NCBI GenBank assembly: GCA_000482145.1
Contig: AUXH01000011.1
Coordinates: forward strand, 1 to 64,000
DNA length: 64,000 nt
Direction: 5' to 3'
Source of the DNA: Strigomonas culicis
Taxonomy: Eukaryota > Euglenozoa > Kinetoplastea > Trypanosomatida > Trypanosomatidae
A program made the position numbers and the translations under genes. Of this stretch, positions 8,931 to 18,941 are shown in pieces. Positions within the stretch are counted from its first letter, which is position 1. Each line of letters opens with the position of its first letter. The notes below the pieces were generated by a model. The model ran no database searches. It worked only from the letters and a program-made list of their open reading frames with translations, and was not told the origin of the DNA.

Positions 8931-9650
8931 ATGCCCCGCTGGACAAACTATGTCCGGACCAAAGGCGAGGTCGACGATGATGATCTGCCGCTGCCTGAGC
9001 ACCGCATCTTCGACGACAACGGGAACTACAAGTTGCTCGTGTCGCGCCTGGCGCCGCAGGGCGCGGCGCCGCGGTCTGCCCTCCGCGACAGCCCGGCGAG
9101 CCTGAAGAAGCGCGCGGCGCTGAAGGCGCTCGTCGCGTCCCGCATCTCGGTCGCGTCCGACGACGACTCGGAGTCCTCGTCGAGCGCCGGGGCCGGCCGC
9201 CCGCTGCCGCCGGCGGGGAGGGGCTGCGCGCCGCCGGTGGCGCCCGCCGCCGCCGGGAAGTCTGCGCCGCGCAGCAGGCGGGCGTCCGCGTCTCCCGCGG
9301 TGGACGTGCGCACGCCGCCCACGGAGCTCGTCGCCGCGCTGCCGGCCAAGTCGCCGGCGCCGGAGCGCCACTCCGCGTCGGCGTCGACGGGGAGGCGCAG
9401 CCAGAGCCGCACGCCGTCCGCGCCGAAGCGGGGCCGCAGCGACAGCCGCATCCTCTCTCGCTCCCCCTCGAAGGCGAGCCGCAGCCAAAGTCTGGTCGTC
9501 GCGAAGAAGGCGGCGGCGCCGAAGGGCACCCCCAGCCCCCAGTGGAGCATCACGGACTTGAGGGGGTTTGCGAAGGACAACGCGATCAATGTCAAGGGGC
9601 TCCGTCTGAAGGTGGATATCCTCAGCGCGATCGAGAAGCACAGCGAGTAG
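8931..9650 (+). CDS. Ser/Arg-rich protein with C-terminal SAP/HeH-like motif
   Basis: A 239-residue protein. The first 45 residues look structured (WTNYVRTKGEVDDDD, EHRIFDDNGNYKLLVSRL). Residues 50-195 are Ser, Ala, Pro and Arg-rich and probably disordered. The last 35 residues (SITDLRGFAKDNAINVKGL, then a KVDILSAIEKH helix) fit a SAP or HeH helix-extension-helix fold, which binds DNA or RNA in nuclear proteins. The many RS and SP dipeptides also suggest a nuclear, phosphorylated protein. The family is not identified beyond this. Codon bias is extreme, which supports coding. Confidence 0.75.
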   Translation: MPRWTNYVRTKGEVDDDDLPLPEHRIFDDNGNYKLLVSRLAPQGAAPRSALRDSPASLKKRAALKALVASRISVASDDDSESSSSAGAGRPLPPAGRGCAPPVAPAAAGKSAPRSRRASASPAVDVRTPPTELVAALPAKSPAPERHSASASTGRRSQSRTPSAPKRGRSDSRILSRSPSKASRSQSLVVAKKAAAPKGTPSPQWSITDLRGFAKDNAINVKGLRLKVDILSAIEKHSE

Positions 9651-10075
9651 AGGGGGCCACACGCACGTTGGGGGATGCCCTTCTTTGCGTTCGCGCACTG
9701 CCACCCCGGTGGTTGGCTTGCATCGGATGTTGTCCGTTTATTTGGTATTTGATTGGCGTTGACAGATTTACAGAAGACAGGAAACACATCGCCCCTGTTT
9801 ACCTTTTTTCCCCCACACTTGTGTCTATGATTGGTATGAATACATAGAGAATGATTTTTTTCTTTTTTGTATTCTTTTGAAGTACGCACGCTTGACTTCT
9901 GTGGCGTTCTTTTTTTCGCTTTTGTGCATCGCGCGTGCCTGTTGATAGGCTTCACTGATGGCCCGATGCTATTGTGCCAATGCAGTTGTTCCCTTTTCCC
10001 TCCTCTATTTTTGTTCAGTATACATAGAGAGTCACGCGCTCTCCCTCCCCTTTCCCTTCCTTCGCTGTAAGTGGG
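9651..10075 (+). promoter_or_regulatory. Spacer before the TTL-like gene
   Basis: A T/C-rich tract at 9988-10015 is followed by AG 10017-10018, the better acceptor. A second tract ends at AG 10070-10071, which would leave only 4 bases of 5' UTR. Confidence 0.5.
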
Positions 10076-11731
10076 ATGGCGTCGTGCACTGTGCTCGATG
10101 CCGCCGACACGCGCTACCACGTCGTCCGCACCGCTGCTACCGCGCTCGGCTGGCTGGTGGTCGAGGGGCCTGCCGCGGCCGCCGCGGAGGTGCCGGCGGC
10201 GTACTACGGCCACCCCACGCACGCCGCCGACGGCGCGGCCGCCCCCGCGCACGTGCTGTGGCTGGACCGCAGCGTGGCGGCCGGCCGCGTGTCCGCGCTG
10301 CAGCCGTGGCAGCGCGTGAACCACTTCGCTGGGATGGACTGCGTCGCGCGCAAGGCGGTGCTCTTCAAGCGGCTCATGGCCGTCGCGCGCCTCTGCCGCA
10401 GCGGCCTCGCGGAGGCGGACGCGCCGCCGGGGCGCGGGGCGACGGGGCTGCGCGGGGCGAGTGTGGGCGCGGGCGGCCTCCGAGCGCTGCTGGACGCCGT
10501 GTGCAGCATGGCACCCGACAGCTACTCCATCCCCGCGGAGCTGCCGCTGCTGGAGCGGCAGGCGCGTGCGGCGGCGGCAGGCGCCGGGGGCGACGCGCCC
10601 TTCTATATCGTGAAGCCCAACAAGGGCTGCCAGGGCCGCGGCATTGTCCTGACGCAGCGGCCGGCGGAGGTGCTGCGGGAGCTGCTGGCCGCGGCGGGGC
10701 GGGAGGCGGACGGCTACCTGGTGCAGGCCTATGTCGACCGTCCGCTGCTGATCGAGGGCAAAAAGTTCGACCTACGCCTCTACGCGCTGCTCCTCTCCGT
10801 GCGCGCCCCGGCAAAGACAGCCTCGCTCCGCGAGCGGCTCCAGCCGCTGCCGCAGGAGGGGTCTGCGGCGGCCGACAGCAGCCCATCCGCGCAGCGGCCG
10901 GTGCCCGCCGCGCTGCAGGGCGTCGAGCTGTACCTGCACCAGGAGGGACTGGTGCGCATCTGCGCCGCCCCCTACGAGACCCCCACGGCGGCCAACAGTG
11001 CGTGTGGCAGCGTCCACCTCACAAACTACGCTGTCAACCGACAGAGCCCGCAGTTCTCCATCGACACGTCCGGGCACGACGACAGCGGGGCGCGCGCGGC
11101 CGCGGCCGCGGGCGACGCGGGCGTCAGCGAAGGCAACAAGCGGGACCTGCGCTTCATGGCGTCCTTCCTGAACGAGCGCGACCCGGCCCTGTGGGCGCGC
11201 GTGTGGCGGCGCCTCTGCAGCTGCGTCGCGCTCACGGTGCTGTCGGGCGTCGACGTGCTGCAGCGGGAAATGGCCGGCGCCGGCGCGCTGCGGCAGCACC
11301 GCGGCGACGGCATGGGCTGCTTCGAGCTGCTGGGCTTCGATGTGATGCTGCGCGAGGCGGACGCCTACACGCCCGTGCTGATGGAGGTGAACCACTCTCC
11401 GTCGCTCTTCTGCGGCACCAGCGTCGACTTCGCGATCAAGCAGCACGTGCTGACCGACACGCTGCGGCTGGTGGGGTCCCGCATGCCGGACCCGTCCCAG
11501 TACGCGGACGGCGCGCAGTACGCCCGGTGCATGACGCAGCAGGCGTCGCGCATGCGAAAGCAAACACACGCGCTGCTGTCCAACCGGGAGGTGCGGTTCA
11601 CGGAGGTGCTGCCCCACTACCGTGTCTTCTCTGAGAGCGGCACGGAAGAGCCCTCCCTACTAGATGATTGGTCGACGGAAGAGCGTGCGCAGCAGGTGGG
11701 TATGGTCGAGCTGTCCAAGCTGGTGCGGTAG
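10076..11731 (+). CDS. Tubulin-tyrosine-ligase-like (TTL/TTLL) family protein
   Basis: A 551-residue ATP-grasp enzyme of the TTL family. These enzymes add tyrosine, glutamate or glycine to tubulin or other proteins. Hallmark motifs occur in order: [16 protein letters not shown] (about residues 176-191), [21 protein letters not shown] (about 216-236), [10 protein letters not shown] (about 313-322), and LLGFDVML followed by [11 protein letters not shown] (about 420-443), which holds the metal-binding Glu and Asn. All catalytic blocks look intact. The microtubule-rich trypanosomatid cortex and flagellum carry abundant tubulin modifications, so a cytoskeletal substrate is likely. The exact activity cannot be told from motifs alone. 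The Ala-rich insert at 120-170 is lineage-specific low-complexity sequence. Confidence 0.9.
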   Translation: MASCTVLDAADTRYHVVRTAATALGWLVVEGPAAAAAEVPAAYYGHPTHAADGAAAPAHVLWLDRSVAAGRVSALQPWQRVNHFAGMDCVARKAVLFKRLMAVARLCRSGLAEADAPPGRGATGLRGASVGAGGLRALLDAVCSMAPDSYSIPAELPLLERQARAAAAGAGGDAPFYIVKPNKGCQGRGIVLTQRPAEVLRELLAAAGREADGYLVQAYVDRPLLIEGKKFDLRLYALLLSVRAPAKTASLRERLQPLPQEGSAAADSSPSAQRPVPAALQGVELYLHQEGLVRICAAPYETPTAANSACGSVHLTNYAVNRQSPQFSIDTSGHDDSGARAAAAAGDAGVSEGNKRDLRFMASFLNERDPALWARVWRRLCSCVALTVLSGVDVLQREMAGAGALRQHRGDGMGCFELLGFDVMLREADAYTPVLMEVNHSPSLFCGTSVDFAIKQHVLTDTLRLVGSRMPDPSQYADGAQYARCMTQQASRMRKQTHALLSNREVRFTEVLPHYRVFSESGTEEPSLLDDWSTEERAQQVGMVELSKLVR

Positions 11732-12063
11732 TGGTATTCACATTTTCTCTTTTTGGCTCCATACACCTTTCTCGCTCTTTCTCTTATATGTTTTTTTTTT
11801 TCGCGCATTTTGTTCTTCTCCTTTTTTTTTCCGTTTGTTCCACTCTCCACTAGTATGCATACGGCCACGAAGTCCATTTGAGGCATTCATCACGGTACTT
11901 TTCCCCTTTTTCTCTTCTGTGCTACAGCAAGAGCGTTGTGCACGCTATTACTATTCTGTTATATATATATATATCAGATTCAATCGTCCAATTCTTATCT
12001 ACGCGGTCTGGATCGATCCAAACTACCACTTTTTATTATTATTATTATTACTATTATTACTTC
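11732..12063 (+). promoter_or_regulatory. Spacer before UFD1
   Basis: A T/C-rich tract runs from about 11899 to AG 11926-11927. An (ATT)n stretch at 12034-12060 lies just before the ATG, inside the predicted 5' UTR of about 136 bases. Confidence 0.5.
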
Positions 12064-12981
12064 ATGTCCTTTACATCCCCTCAGCCCTCCGCGTACATCA
12101 AGCAGCTGGTAGCGGTGTCGGCCTCCAGTGTTGGGGAGCATCGGATTAACGAAGGCGGGCGTGTGCTGCTGCCGCAGTCCGTCCTGCACGACCTCTCGCG
12201 CGTGCACGTGGCGTACCCGCTGCAGTTCAAGATACTCTCCATCAACCGCAAGTACGTCTTTGCGTCCGTCCTGGAGTTCACCAGCAAGGAGGGCACCGTC
12301 GTGCTCCCCGACTGGATGTACGAGCACCTGCAGCTGAAGCCGCGCACCGCGGTGCGGCTCATGTCGTGGACGCTGCCGGAGGGCAGCCTCATCAAGCTGC
12401 AGCCGCACAAGAAGGACTTTGTGAGCCTGACGGACCCGCGCCTGGTACTGGAGCAACACCTCTCCAGCTACCCCGTGCTCTTCGCGGGGTCCACCATCGT
12501 GATCCGCTACGCCAGCCGCGAGTTCCGGCTCGACGTGACGGAGATCCTGGACAAGCAGAACAAACCGGTAGAAGCCATCGTGACCATCCGCGCACAGGCG
12601 TCGACGGTGGAGCTGAAGGTGGAGTTCCAGCGACCACTGGACATGCCGCCCTCGCCCACCAACGCGGAGCCGGTCGGCGTGGCGGGCCCACAGGGCGGCA
12701 TCAACGTCATCGGCAGCAGCGGCGGGGTGCAGTTCAAGCCCTTCGAGTACAAGCCCCCCACGCTCTCCGAGCCGAAGGGGGACCAGGCGAAGGCGGCCGC
12801 GGCCCACAAGGACGAGACGGCACCGCCGGCGGAGGAGAGTTTCCACGCCTTTGCAGGCGCTGGCAAGTCGCTCGGCGGCGGCGGCAGCGCGCCGGCCCCA
12901 CCGGGCGCCGCCCCGCTGACGGCGGAGCAGCAGCGTGAGCTCCGGGAGAAGCGGCTCCGGGCGCTCGCCGGTAAGAAGTGA
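12064..12981 (+). CDS. UFD1: Ubiquitin fusion degradation protein UFD1
   Basis: A 305-residue protein with the two-lobed UFD1 N-domain at about residues 15-190 (EGGRVLLPQSVL, YPLQFKI, LEFTSKEGTVVLPDWMYEHL, GSLIKLQPHKKDF). UFD1 pairs with NPL4 as cofactor of p97/Cdc48 and extracts ubiquitinated proteins from membranes and complexes, including in ER-associated degradation. Near the C-terminus FAGAGKSLGG (about residues 263-272) fits the SHP box FxGxGxxL that binds the p97 N-domain. The final residues are basic. The ATG at 12064 is the first in-frame ATG after the predicted acceptor that gives the conserved N-terminus; the upstream open frame is T-rich spacer. Confidence 0.94.
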   Translation: MSFTSPQPSAYIKQLVAVSASSVGEHRINEGGRVLLPQSVLHDLSRVHVAYPLQFKILSINRKYVFASVLEFTSKEGTVVLPDWMYEHLQLKPRTAVRLMSWTLPEGSLIKLQPHKKDFVSLTDPRLVLEQHLSSYPVLFAGSTIVIRYASREFRLDVTEILDKQNKPVEAIVTIRAQASTVELKVEFQRPLDMPPSPTNAEPVGVAGPQGGINVIGSSGGVQFKPFEYKPPTLSEPKGDQAKAAAAHKDETAPPAEESFHAFAGAGKSLGGGGSAPAPPGAAPLTAEQQRELREKRLRALAGKK

Positions 12982-13413
12982 GAAGAGCGACCGCGTGGTA
13001 AACAGCGGAGGGGGGGGGGACGGCTGGCGCTAGCATGCCATTCCCACGCACCAGCACGTCACCAGAGCCCATGCCCATAATCGGATGTGATACGGAATGT
13101 CCAACGGCACGCTGCAAACGCAGCGCGGCAGCAGAGTAAGAACATTTGTGCTTTATGCTTCGTGAATTTATTATCGTGTGCTTGCTCTTACTGCATATTC
13201 TTTTTTTGTTGTTGTTCTTGGGCATTATTTTTCTTCGATCCCTTTGCTGAAACATGTCAGACCATGGAGGTTGATTCTTCTCTTTTTCGTCTTGTGCTCT
13301 TCCATATTGCTTTCACCCTGTTATATTGTTTTCTTTCCCCGCTGATCTACATTTGCTTCGTGAAGAGATACACTTATTCGTCAAGTTTGTTTACCCAGCC
13401 TTTCGTGTCCATA
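12982..13413 (+). promoter_or_regulatory. Spacer before dioxygenase copy 1
   Basis: T/C-rich DNA runs up to AG 13364-13365, the predicted acceptor, giving a 48-base 5' UTR that is nearly the same in copy 2. Confidence 0.6.
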
Positions 13414-14358
13414 ATGTCGCTTCCGATTATTGACATCGCGCCGCTGTTCCAAAACAACAAGGATGACCTGCACCGTGTTGCGAAGGAGATCGACCATGCG
13501 TGCCGCATGTGGGGCTTTTTCTACATCGTCGGCCATGGCATCCCCAAGTCGCGCATGCAGGAGCTGACGGCGATGGCTCATCGTTTCTTTTCACTTCCGA
13601 TGGAGGAGAAGCTGAAGATCGACATCACCAAGTCGACGAACCACCGCGGCTACAGTACCTTTAACACCGAACAACTGGACCCCAGCAAGCCTGGAGACTA
13701 CAAGGAGACCTTCGACATGCAGTGCCACCTGGAGAAGGACCACCCCCTCGTGAAGGCCGGCCACCCCCTGCGCGGCCCCAACGTCCACCCCGACATCGAG
13801 GGCTGGAAGGAGCTGCTCGAGACGCACTACAAGGACATGCAGGCCATGGCCCTGCAGCTCCTCCGTGCACTTGCCCTCGCCATCGGAATCGATGAAAACT
13901 TCTTTGTCTCCAAATTCGTTGAACCTCTCAGCGCTTTCCGTATAATCCGCTACCCTGCACTACCGGAGGAGAAGGGTCGCGTTGTCTGCGGCGCCCACAC
14001 GGACTACGGTGTCGTGACGCTGCTGTACCAGGACACGGTGGGCGGCCTGCAGGTGCGCAACCTCGACGGCGAGTGGATGGACGCGCCGCCGGTGGAGGGC
14101 AGCTTCGTCGTCAACATCGGCGACATGATGGCGATGTGGAGCAACGACCGCTACACGACGACGTCGCACCGCGTCCTGAACCCCGGCGTGGAGCGCATCT
14201 CGATGCCCTTCTTCTGTGAACCACACCCTGAGGTGGAGATCGAGTGCTTGCCGCACTGCCACAGCGCGGAGAACCCCGCCAAGTACCCTGTTGTGACATC
14301 CGGTGAATGGATGCAGAAGCGCTTCCAGCAAACTTATGCCTACCGCGATGAATCTTGA
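13320..14358 (+). repeat. Tandem duplication unit, copy 1
   Basis: The coding sequence, the 48-base 5' UTR (3 differences) and a diverged polypyrimidine tract recur with a constant offset of 1754 bases. Positions 13675-13933 show no difference from copy 2 by eye. Confidence 0.85.
13414..14358 (+). CDS. 2-oxoglutarate/Fe(II)-dependent dioxygenase, copy 1
   Basis: A 314-residue enzyme of the isopenicillin-N-synthase-like 2OG-Fe(II) oxygenase family. The DIOX_N region (residues 3-115: PIIDIAPLF, MWGFFYIVGHGIP) is followed by the catalytic jelly roll. The iron triad is H195, D197 (AHTDYG) and H252 (SHRVLN); R261 and S263 (RIS) fit the 2-oxoglutarate carboxylate site. Such enzymes hydroxylate or oxidise small molecules. 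The substrate cannot be deduced and the family spans antibiotic, hormone and amino-acid oxidation. It forms a tandem pair with 15168-16112, 295 of 314 residues identical by my count. The ATG at 13414 follows a 48-base 5' UTR; in-frame ATGs upstream lie before the splice site. Confidence 0.92.
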   Translation: MSLPIIDIAPLFQNNKDDLHRVAKEIDHACRMWGFFYIVGHGIPKSRMQELTAMAHRFFSLPMEEKLKIDITKSTNHRGYSTFNTEQLDPSKPGDYKETFDMQCHLEKDHPLVKAGHPLRGPNVHPDIEGWKELLETHYKDMQAMALQLLRALALAIGIDENFFVSKFVEPLSAFRIIRYPALPEEKGRVVCGAHTDYGVVTLLYQDTVGGLQVRNLDGEWMDAPPVEGSFVVNIGDMMAMWSNDRYTTTSHRVLNPGVERISMPFFCEPHPEVEIECLPHCHSAENPAKYPVVTSGEWMQKRFQQTYAYRDES

Positions 14359-15167
14359 GGACACCATCTGCTTCGTGAGGCGTCGGGTGCTCCTGTCACT
14401 GGACTTCTCACAAACTCCGACATACGAAACCGAACCGCAAAGAAAAAAAATGCTTATTGTTATTTGATGTAAAGGAGATATCGCATAAATCCTAATGGAG
14501 AAGTGTATCTTTGCCTTCTGTGTATCTATCTCTTTTTTTGTTTGTTTGTTTCCACTTCCTTTTTTTTAAAAAAAGAAATTGTTAATAATGATTTTTTTTC
14601 GTTTTGGTGTGTATTCCTATAGTTAAGATGGTAAATGTTTGCCGACACATATTCTACTCTACTACTTAGGAAATGTGTCCAGGGCGTGGGGGTATTTCGG
14701 AGTCCGAGAGGTGACGAGAGGAAACAGAAGTGACCTAATGAGACGGGAATTCGAATATAGCGGTCATCTTTATTTGTCCGGCATCAGAGTCGCTTTTCTC
14801 ATGTTGTGATACTACCCCCTCCCCTTACATCTGTCTTCAGCGGAAACAGTTTGCGTGGAAAGAAAAAAAGAAACAGACTTCTTGCTCCGGGTACAATCTG
14901 GTAGTCACAAAGGATATAGTGCGTAGTGTAAAAGTATTTCGTACAAATAACCCATGCTCGGGCCAAAACTTTTTTTTGCTTTACGTAAGCGGGTCCAATA
15001 CTTGCTTACAGATCTGTGAAAACAGTTTTCTGAATGGAAAAAAAACTTTTGCTTTCTCTTCGTGCTCTTCTATGTTGTTTTTACCCTGCTGTCTTTTCTC
15101 TTTTCCTTCTTATGTGAAGAGATACACTTATTCGTCAAGTTCCTTTACCCAGCCTTTCGTGCCCATA
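14359..15167 (+). promoter_or_regulatory. Spacer between the dioxygenase copies
   Basis: 809 bases, AT-rich with poly-T runs and a more mixed stretch at about 14680-14940. The predicted acceptor is AG 15118-15119. The part just after the copy 1 stop shows weak similarity to the region after copy 2 (shared ATAAATCCTAAT-like words). No gene is seen. Confidence 0.5.
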
Positions 15168-16112
15168 ATGTCGCTTCCGATTATTGACATCGCGCCGCTG
15201 TTCCAGGACAACAAGGATGACCTGCACCGTGTTGCGAAGGAGATCGACCATGCGTGCCGCATGTGGGGCTTTTTCTACATCGTCGGCCATGGCATCCCCA
15301 AGTCGCGCATGCAGGAGCTGACGGCGATGGCTAACCGCCTTTTCTCACTTCCGATGGAGGAGAAGCTGAAGATCGACATCACCAAGTCGACGAACCACCG
15401 CGGCTACGGCACCTTTAGCACGGAGCAGCTGGACCCCAGCAAGCCTGGAGACTACAAGGAGACCTTCGACATGCAGTGCCACCTGGAGAAGGACCACCCC
15501 CTCGTGAAGGCCGGCCACCCCCTGCGCGGCCCCAACGTCCACCCCGACATCGAGGGCTGGAAGGAGCTGCTCGAGACGCACTACAAGGACATGCAGGCCA
15601 TGGCCCTGCAGCTCCTCCGTGCACTTGCCCTCGCCATCGGAATCGATGAAAACTTCTTTGTCTCCAAATTCGTTGAACCTCTCAGCGTATTCCGCATGAT
15701 TCACTACCCCGCGCTGCCGGAGGAGAAGGGTCGCGTTGTCTGCGGCGCCCACACGGACTACGGCATCGTGACGCTGCTGTACCAGGACACGGTGGGCGGC
15801 CTGCAGGTGCGCAACCTCGACGGCGAGTGGATGGACGCGCCGCCGGTGGAGGGCAGCTTCGTCGTCAACATCGGCGACATGATGGCGATGTGGAGCAACG
15901 AGCGCTACAAGACGACGTCGCACCGCGTCCTGAACCCCGGCGTGGAGCGCATCTCGATGCCCTTCTTCTGTGAGCCCAACCCCGAGGTAGAGATCGAATG
16001 CCTGCCGCACTGCCACAGCGCGGAGAACCCCGCCAAGTTCCCCGTCGTGAAGGCGGGCGACTGGCTGCAGAAGCGCTTCCAGCAGACTTATGCCTACCGC
16101 GGGGAGGTTTGA
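15074..16112 (+). repeat. Tandem duplication unit, copy 2
   Basis: Second unit of the dioxygenase duplication; 15429-15687 is the stretch without differences from copy 1. Confidence 0.85.
15168..16112 (+). CDS. 2-oxoglutarate/Fe(II)-dependent dioxygenase, copy 2
   Basis: The downstream paralogue, also 314 residues and with the same motifs: H195, D197, H252, R261 and S263 are all kept, so both copies should be catalytically competent. By eye 19 residues differ from copy 1. They cluster near the N-terminus (14, 56, 58, 81, 84), at 174-179, and towards the C-terminus (245, 248, 271, 291-300, 312, 314). Residues 85-173 are identical. Substitutions at 174-179 (FRIIRY to FRMIHY) lie at the entry to the core and could tune the substrate pocket. 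Same family and uncertain substrate as copy 1. Confidence 0.92.
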   Translation: MSLPIIDIAPLFQDNKDDLHRVAKEIDHACRMWGFFYIVGHGIPKSRMQELTAMANRLFSLPMEEKLKIDITKSTNHRGYGTFSTEQLDPSKPGDYKETFDMQCHLEKDHPLVKAGHPLRGPNVHPDIEGWKELLETHYKDMQAMALQLLRALALAIGIDENFFVSKFVEPLSVFRMIHYPALPEEKGRVVCGAHTDYGIVTLLYQDTVGGLQVRNLDGEWMDAPPVEGSFVVNIGDMMAMWSNERYKTTSHRVLNPGVERISMPFFCEPNPEVEIECLPHCHSAENPAKFPVVKAGDWLQKRFQQTYAYRGEV

Positions 16113-16920
16113 AGACCACGCTGCCACGTCGACCTACCTTGCAGGGAGACGGAACTTCTTGTCATCCGGGTTTTCACAAATCCTAGAGACGAGACCGAAC
16201 GACAACAAAAATAGTGTTATTTCCTTATTTGAGAAATAACGTACGCACCTACATGCTTAAATCCTAATCTCAAAACAGTATCTCTACCTCAGCATTTTTT
16301 TTAACGTAACTTTCCCCTTCTCCTATTCAAAAAAAAAAAGTAAACGAAAAAAGAGCAATTTGTTGACTTTCTTTTTATTCAATAAAGAAGTACTTCGTTG
16401 ATTTCGGTACTTCGTTTTTTTTTTTCCAGATAAAATAAGTTTTGTTGAGTACTTAAATTTCACTTACGCTCGTGCAGGTTTTCATTTCTTTTTTTTTTAT
16501 TTATTATTTTTTTTCTCTTTTTTATTTATTTCAATTTGGATGATTTAAAATGCCGACAAGACATATTTTTTTTTTTCTAACAAAAAGACACACGACGACG
16601 GTTGAGGTGTGATATGAAAACGAAAAGCTGTCGTGTACGCATGGTAAATCTGAAAAAAATGGTTCCTTTGGTTGAAGAAATGAAGCGAAAACAAAAAATT
16701 GCGCAACAACCAGAATTGTCTTCTATCTCTTGGATGTGGGTCATTTTTTTAATTATTCTTATCACTGTAGGTGTTTACGTGCTTTCATACTTCCTCCTCT
16801 CTGCCTCTTTTTCTTTCTCTCTGTGTGCGCGTGCGCGCGAAGAAGCGAGCCAGAAAAGAAACACGCCAAGTGCGGAATCGCAAGCAGCCGCCATCACCCA
16901 GCCAGACAGTCGCCTGCACG
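16113..16920 (+). promoter_or_regulatory. Long AT-rich spacer before RIO1
   Basis: 808 bases with many T8-T10 runs. The T/C-rich tract at about 16785-16822 precedes AG 16841-16842, the predicted acceptor, 78 bases before the ATG. An open frame at 16602 runs through this tract and is not supported. Confidence 0.5.
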
Positions 16921-18573
16921 ATGGCCCGCAATCCCAAAGACGAGGAGCTGCTGCAGTACATGGTGCCGGGCAGCACGGTGGCCGACCTCTACTCGACGGA
17001 CGAGGACGAGGACTACGATGGCTACTTCGACGTCGAACACTCCAAGAGGTCGGGCGGCGCGACGGCGTCCTCGATCATCATCAAGTCCTCCGCGGCCAAT
17101 CCGAACGCGCAGCAGGAGAGCACGTCCCTCAGCAAGTTCCAGCCGGCGCAGCACAAACACGTGGACCCGAGCGTGCTGCGCCGCATCAAGGTGGACAGCG
17201 CACCCACGGCCGAGTCCTATGGCGGCGGCGGCGCCAAGGCGAACCAGAAGGTGCTCAACGAGCTACGGGACGCGACCATGTCGCAGCGCGCCACCGGCCA
17301 CAACACCCGTGACGTCGACCGCAGCGAGCGCGCGACGGTGGAGAACGTGATGGACCCCCGCACGCGCCTCATCCTGTACAAGCTCGTCAACACGGGCATC
17401 CTCAAGGAGATCAACGGCTGCGTGTCGACTGGCAAGGAGGCCAACGTGTACTACGGCGTCTCCGGTGACGACACGCCCGCCGCGCTGAAGGTGTACAAGA
17501 CCTCCATTCTCGTGTTCCGCGACCGCGACCAGTACGTGGCCGGCGAGTACCGCTTCCAGCGCTACTGCAAGAGCAACCCGCGCAAGATGGTGCGCACCTG
17601 GGCGGAGAAGGAGGCGCGCAACCTGATGCGGCTGCAGCAGGGCGGCGTCATCGCGCCGGCGGTGAAGCTGCTGCGGCAGCATGTGCTCGTGATGGAGTTC
17701 CTCGGCGAGGACGGCTGGCCGGCGCCGCGGCTGAAGGAGGTGCGCTTCCCCTCCGCGGCCGCGCTCGACCAGTGCTACCTGGACCTCTGCGCCACGATGC
17801 GCAAGATGTACAGCCGCTGCCGCCTCATCCACGGCGACCTGTCCGAGTACAACCTGCTGCTCTACCGCGGCCGCGTCGTCGTGATCGATGTCTCGCAGTC
17901 GGTGGAGCACGACCACCCGCGCGCGATGGACTTCCTGCGCCGGGACATTGTCAACGTGAACGCCTTCTTCCGCGCGAAGGGACACCAAGAGCTCTTCAGC
18001 CTGCAGGACCTCTTCTTCTTCATCACGGCCGCGCCGGACAGCAAGGGGTGGCGGCGCAACCAGGGGCCCGACAACACACCCGAGCTGCTGCTGCGCCTCA
18101 AGGAGATGCGGGAGGAGATGCACCGCGCCGGCCACGCCGTCACGGACGAGAACCAGGCGAAGATCGACGAGCAGGTTTTCTTGAACATCGCGGTGCCGCG
18201 CTCGCTGAACGAGGTGGCAGACCACAAGGCGCCCAACGAGGAGGTCGCGCCATTCGTCAAGGGCATGACCGCCGACCACGCGGACGCGCACGACGACCGC
18301 GAGGACGACCGCGAGGCGTCCGACGACGCCGACGACGCCGACGCGCCGGACGAGGATGGCAGCGACGGCGACGAGGAGGACGACGAAGAGGACGACGAAG
18401 AGGGTGAGGAGGGGAAGAAGAAGCGGAAAAAGAAGAACGTGCAGAAGACGTTGTCTGACATGACCAAGGACGAGAAAAAAGCCCACCATAAAGCAGTCAA
18501 GGAAGCGAACCGTGAGCGACGACAGGAGAAGAAGAAGAAGGGCATCACAAAATATGCAAAAAAGAAGAAGTGA
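16921..18573 (+). CDS. RIO1: RIO1 atypical protein kinase
   Basis: A 550-residue RIO1 kinase. This ATPase/kinase acts in late cytoplasmic maturation of the 40S ribosomal subunit. The RIO domain spans about 140-400. It has the P-loop STGKEANVY (169-177), the ATP-binding lysine K190 (AALKVYK), the catalytic loop HGDLSEYN with D306 and N311, and the metal-binding D323 in IDVSQSVEHDHP. The AEKEARNL helix is also present. All key residues are intact. The N-terminus is Ser/Asp/Glu-rich. The C-terminus has a long Asp/Glu tract (about 455-500) and then Lys-rich repeats, as in other RIO1 proteins. The ATG at 16921 is the first after the predicted splice site giving the conserved start. Confidence 0.96.
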   Translation: MARNPKDEELLQYMVPGSTVADLYSTDEDEDYDGYFDVEHSKRSGGATASSIIIKSSAANPNAQQESTSLSKFQPAQHKHVDPSVLRRIKVDSAPTAESYGGGGAKANQKVLNELRDATMSQRATGHNTRDVDRSERATVENVMDPRTRLILYKLVNTGILKEINGCVSTGKEANVYYGVSGDDTPAALKVYKTSILVFRDRDQYVAGEYRFQRYCKSNPRKMVRTWAEKEARNLMRLQQGGVIAPAVKLLRQHVLVMEFLGEDGWPAPRLKEVRFPSAAALDQCYLDLCATMRKMYSRCRLIHGDLSEYNLLLYRGRVVVIDVSQSVEHDHPRAMDFLRRDIVNVNAFFRAKGHQELFSLQDLFFFITAAPDSKGWRRNQGPDNTPELLLRLKEMREEMHRAGHAVTDENQAKIDEQVFLNIAVPRSLNEVADHKAPNEEVAPFVKGMTADHADAHDDREDDREASDDADDADAPDEDGSDGDEEDDEEDDEEGEEGKKKRKKKNVQKTLSDMTKDEKKAHHKAVKEANRERRQEKKKKGITKYAKKKK

Positions 18574-18941
18574 TAAAAGCTATTTTAATAACTTAATAAA
18601 AACCATAGCTCCACTTCTTCATAATCTTTTTTTTTTGTATTCTTTCTCCGCTGAAGTAATTAATTGTTTCTTCTTTCGATTAAATAAAGTGCTTATACTA
18701 TTGAATCATTGTTGATGTTTCTATGCCATCCACAACATATAAATGTACCTTGTACCATTCCCTGTCTGCGTCTGAACGGTTTATGTGCGTTGAGTGGGTA
18801 TGGGCCCAATGCGGTGACGGCTACACTGCGCATCTCTCTCTCTCTCTCTCTCCTTCCCTCTCTCGGCTTAGTTTCATTTATTGTCAAACACCAGTGCAGA
18901 GGCACACACATACACACATACAAACGTTTTAGTTGGCTCCT
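18574..18941 (+). promoter_or_regulatory. Spacer with (TC)n tract
   Basis: An AT-rich start, then a TC run at 18833-18852 extended to 18864, then AG 18870-18871 as predicted acceptor, 70 bases before the next ATG. Confidence 0.6.

Noticed and set aside
16602..17312. Open frame with a hydrophobic segment before and into RIO1
   Set aside because: It looks like a small membrane protein at first, but it runs through RIO1's polypyrimidine tract and overlaps RIO1 in another frame, where it turns Arg/Gly-rich.
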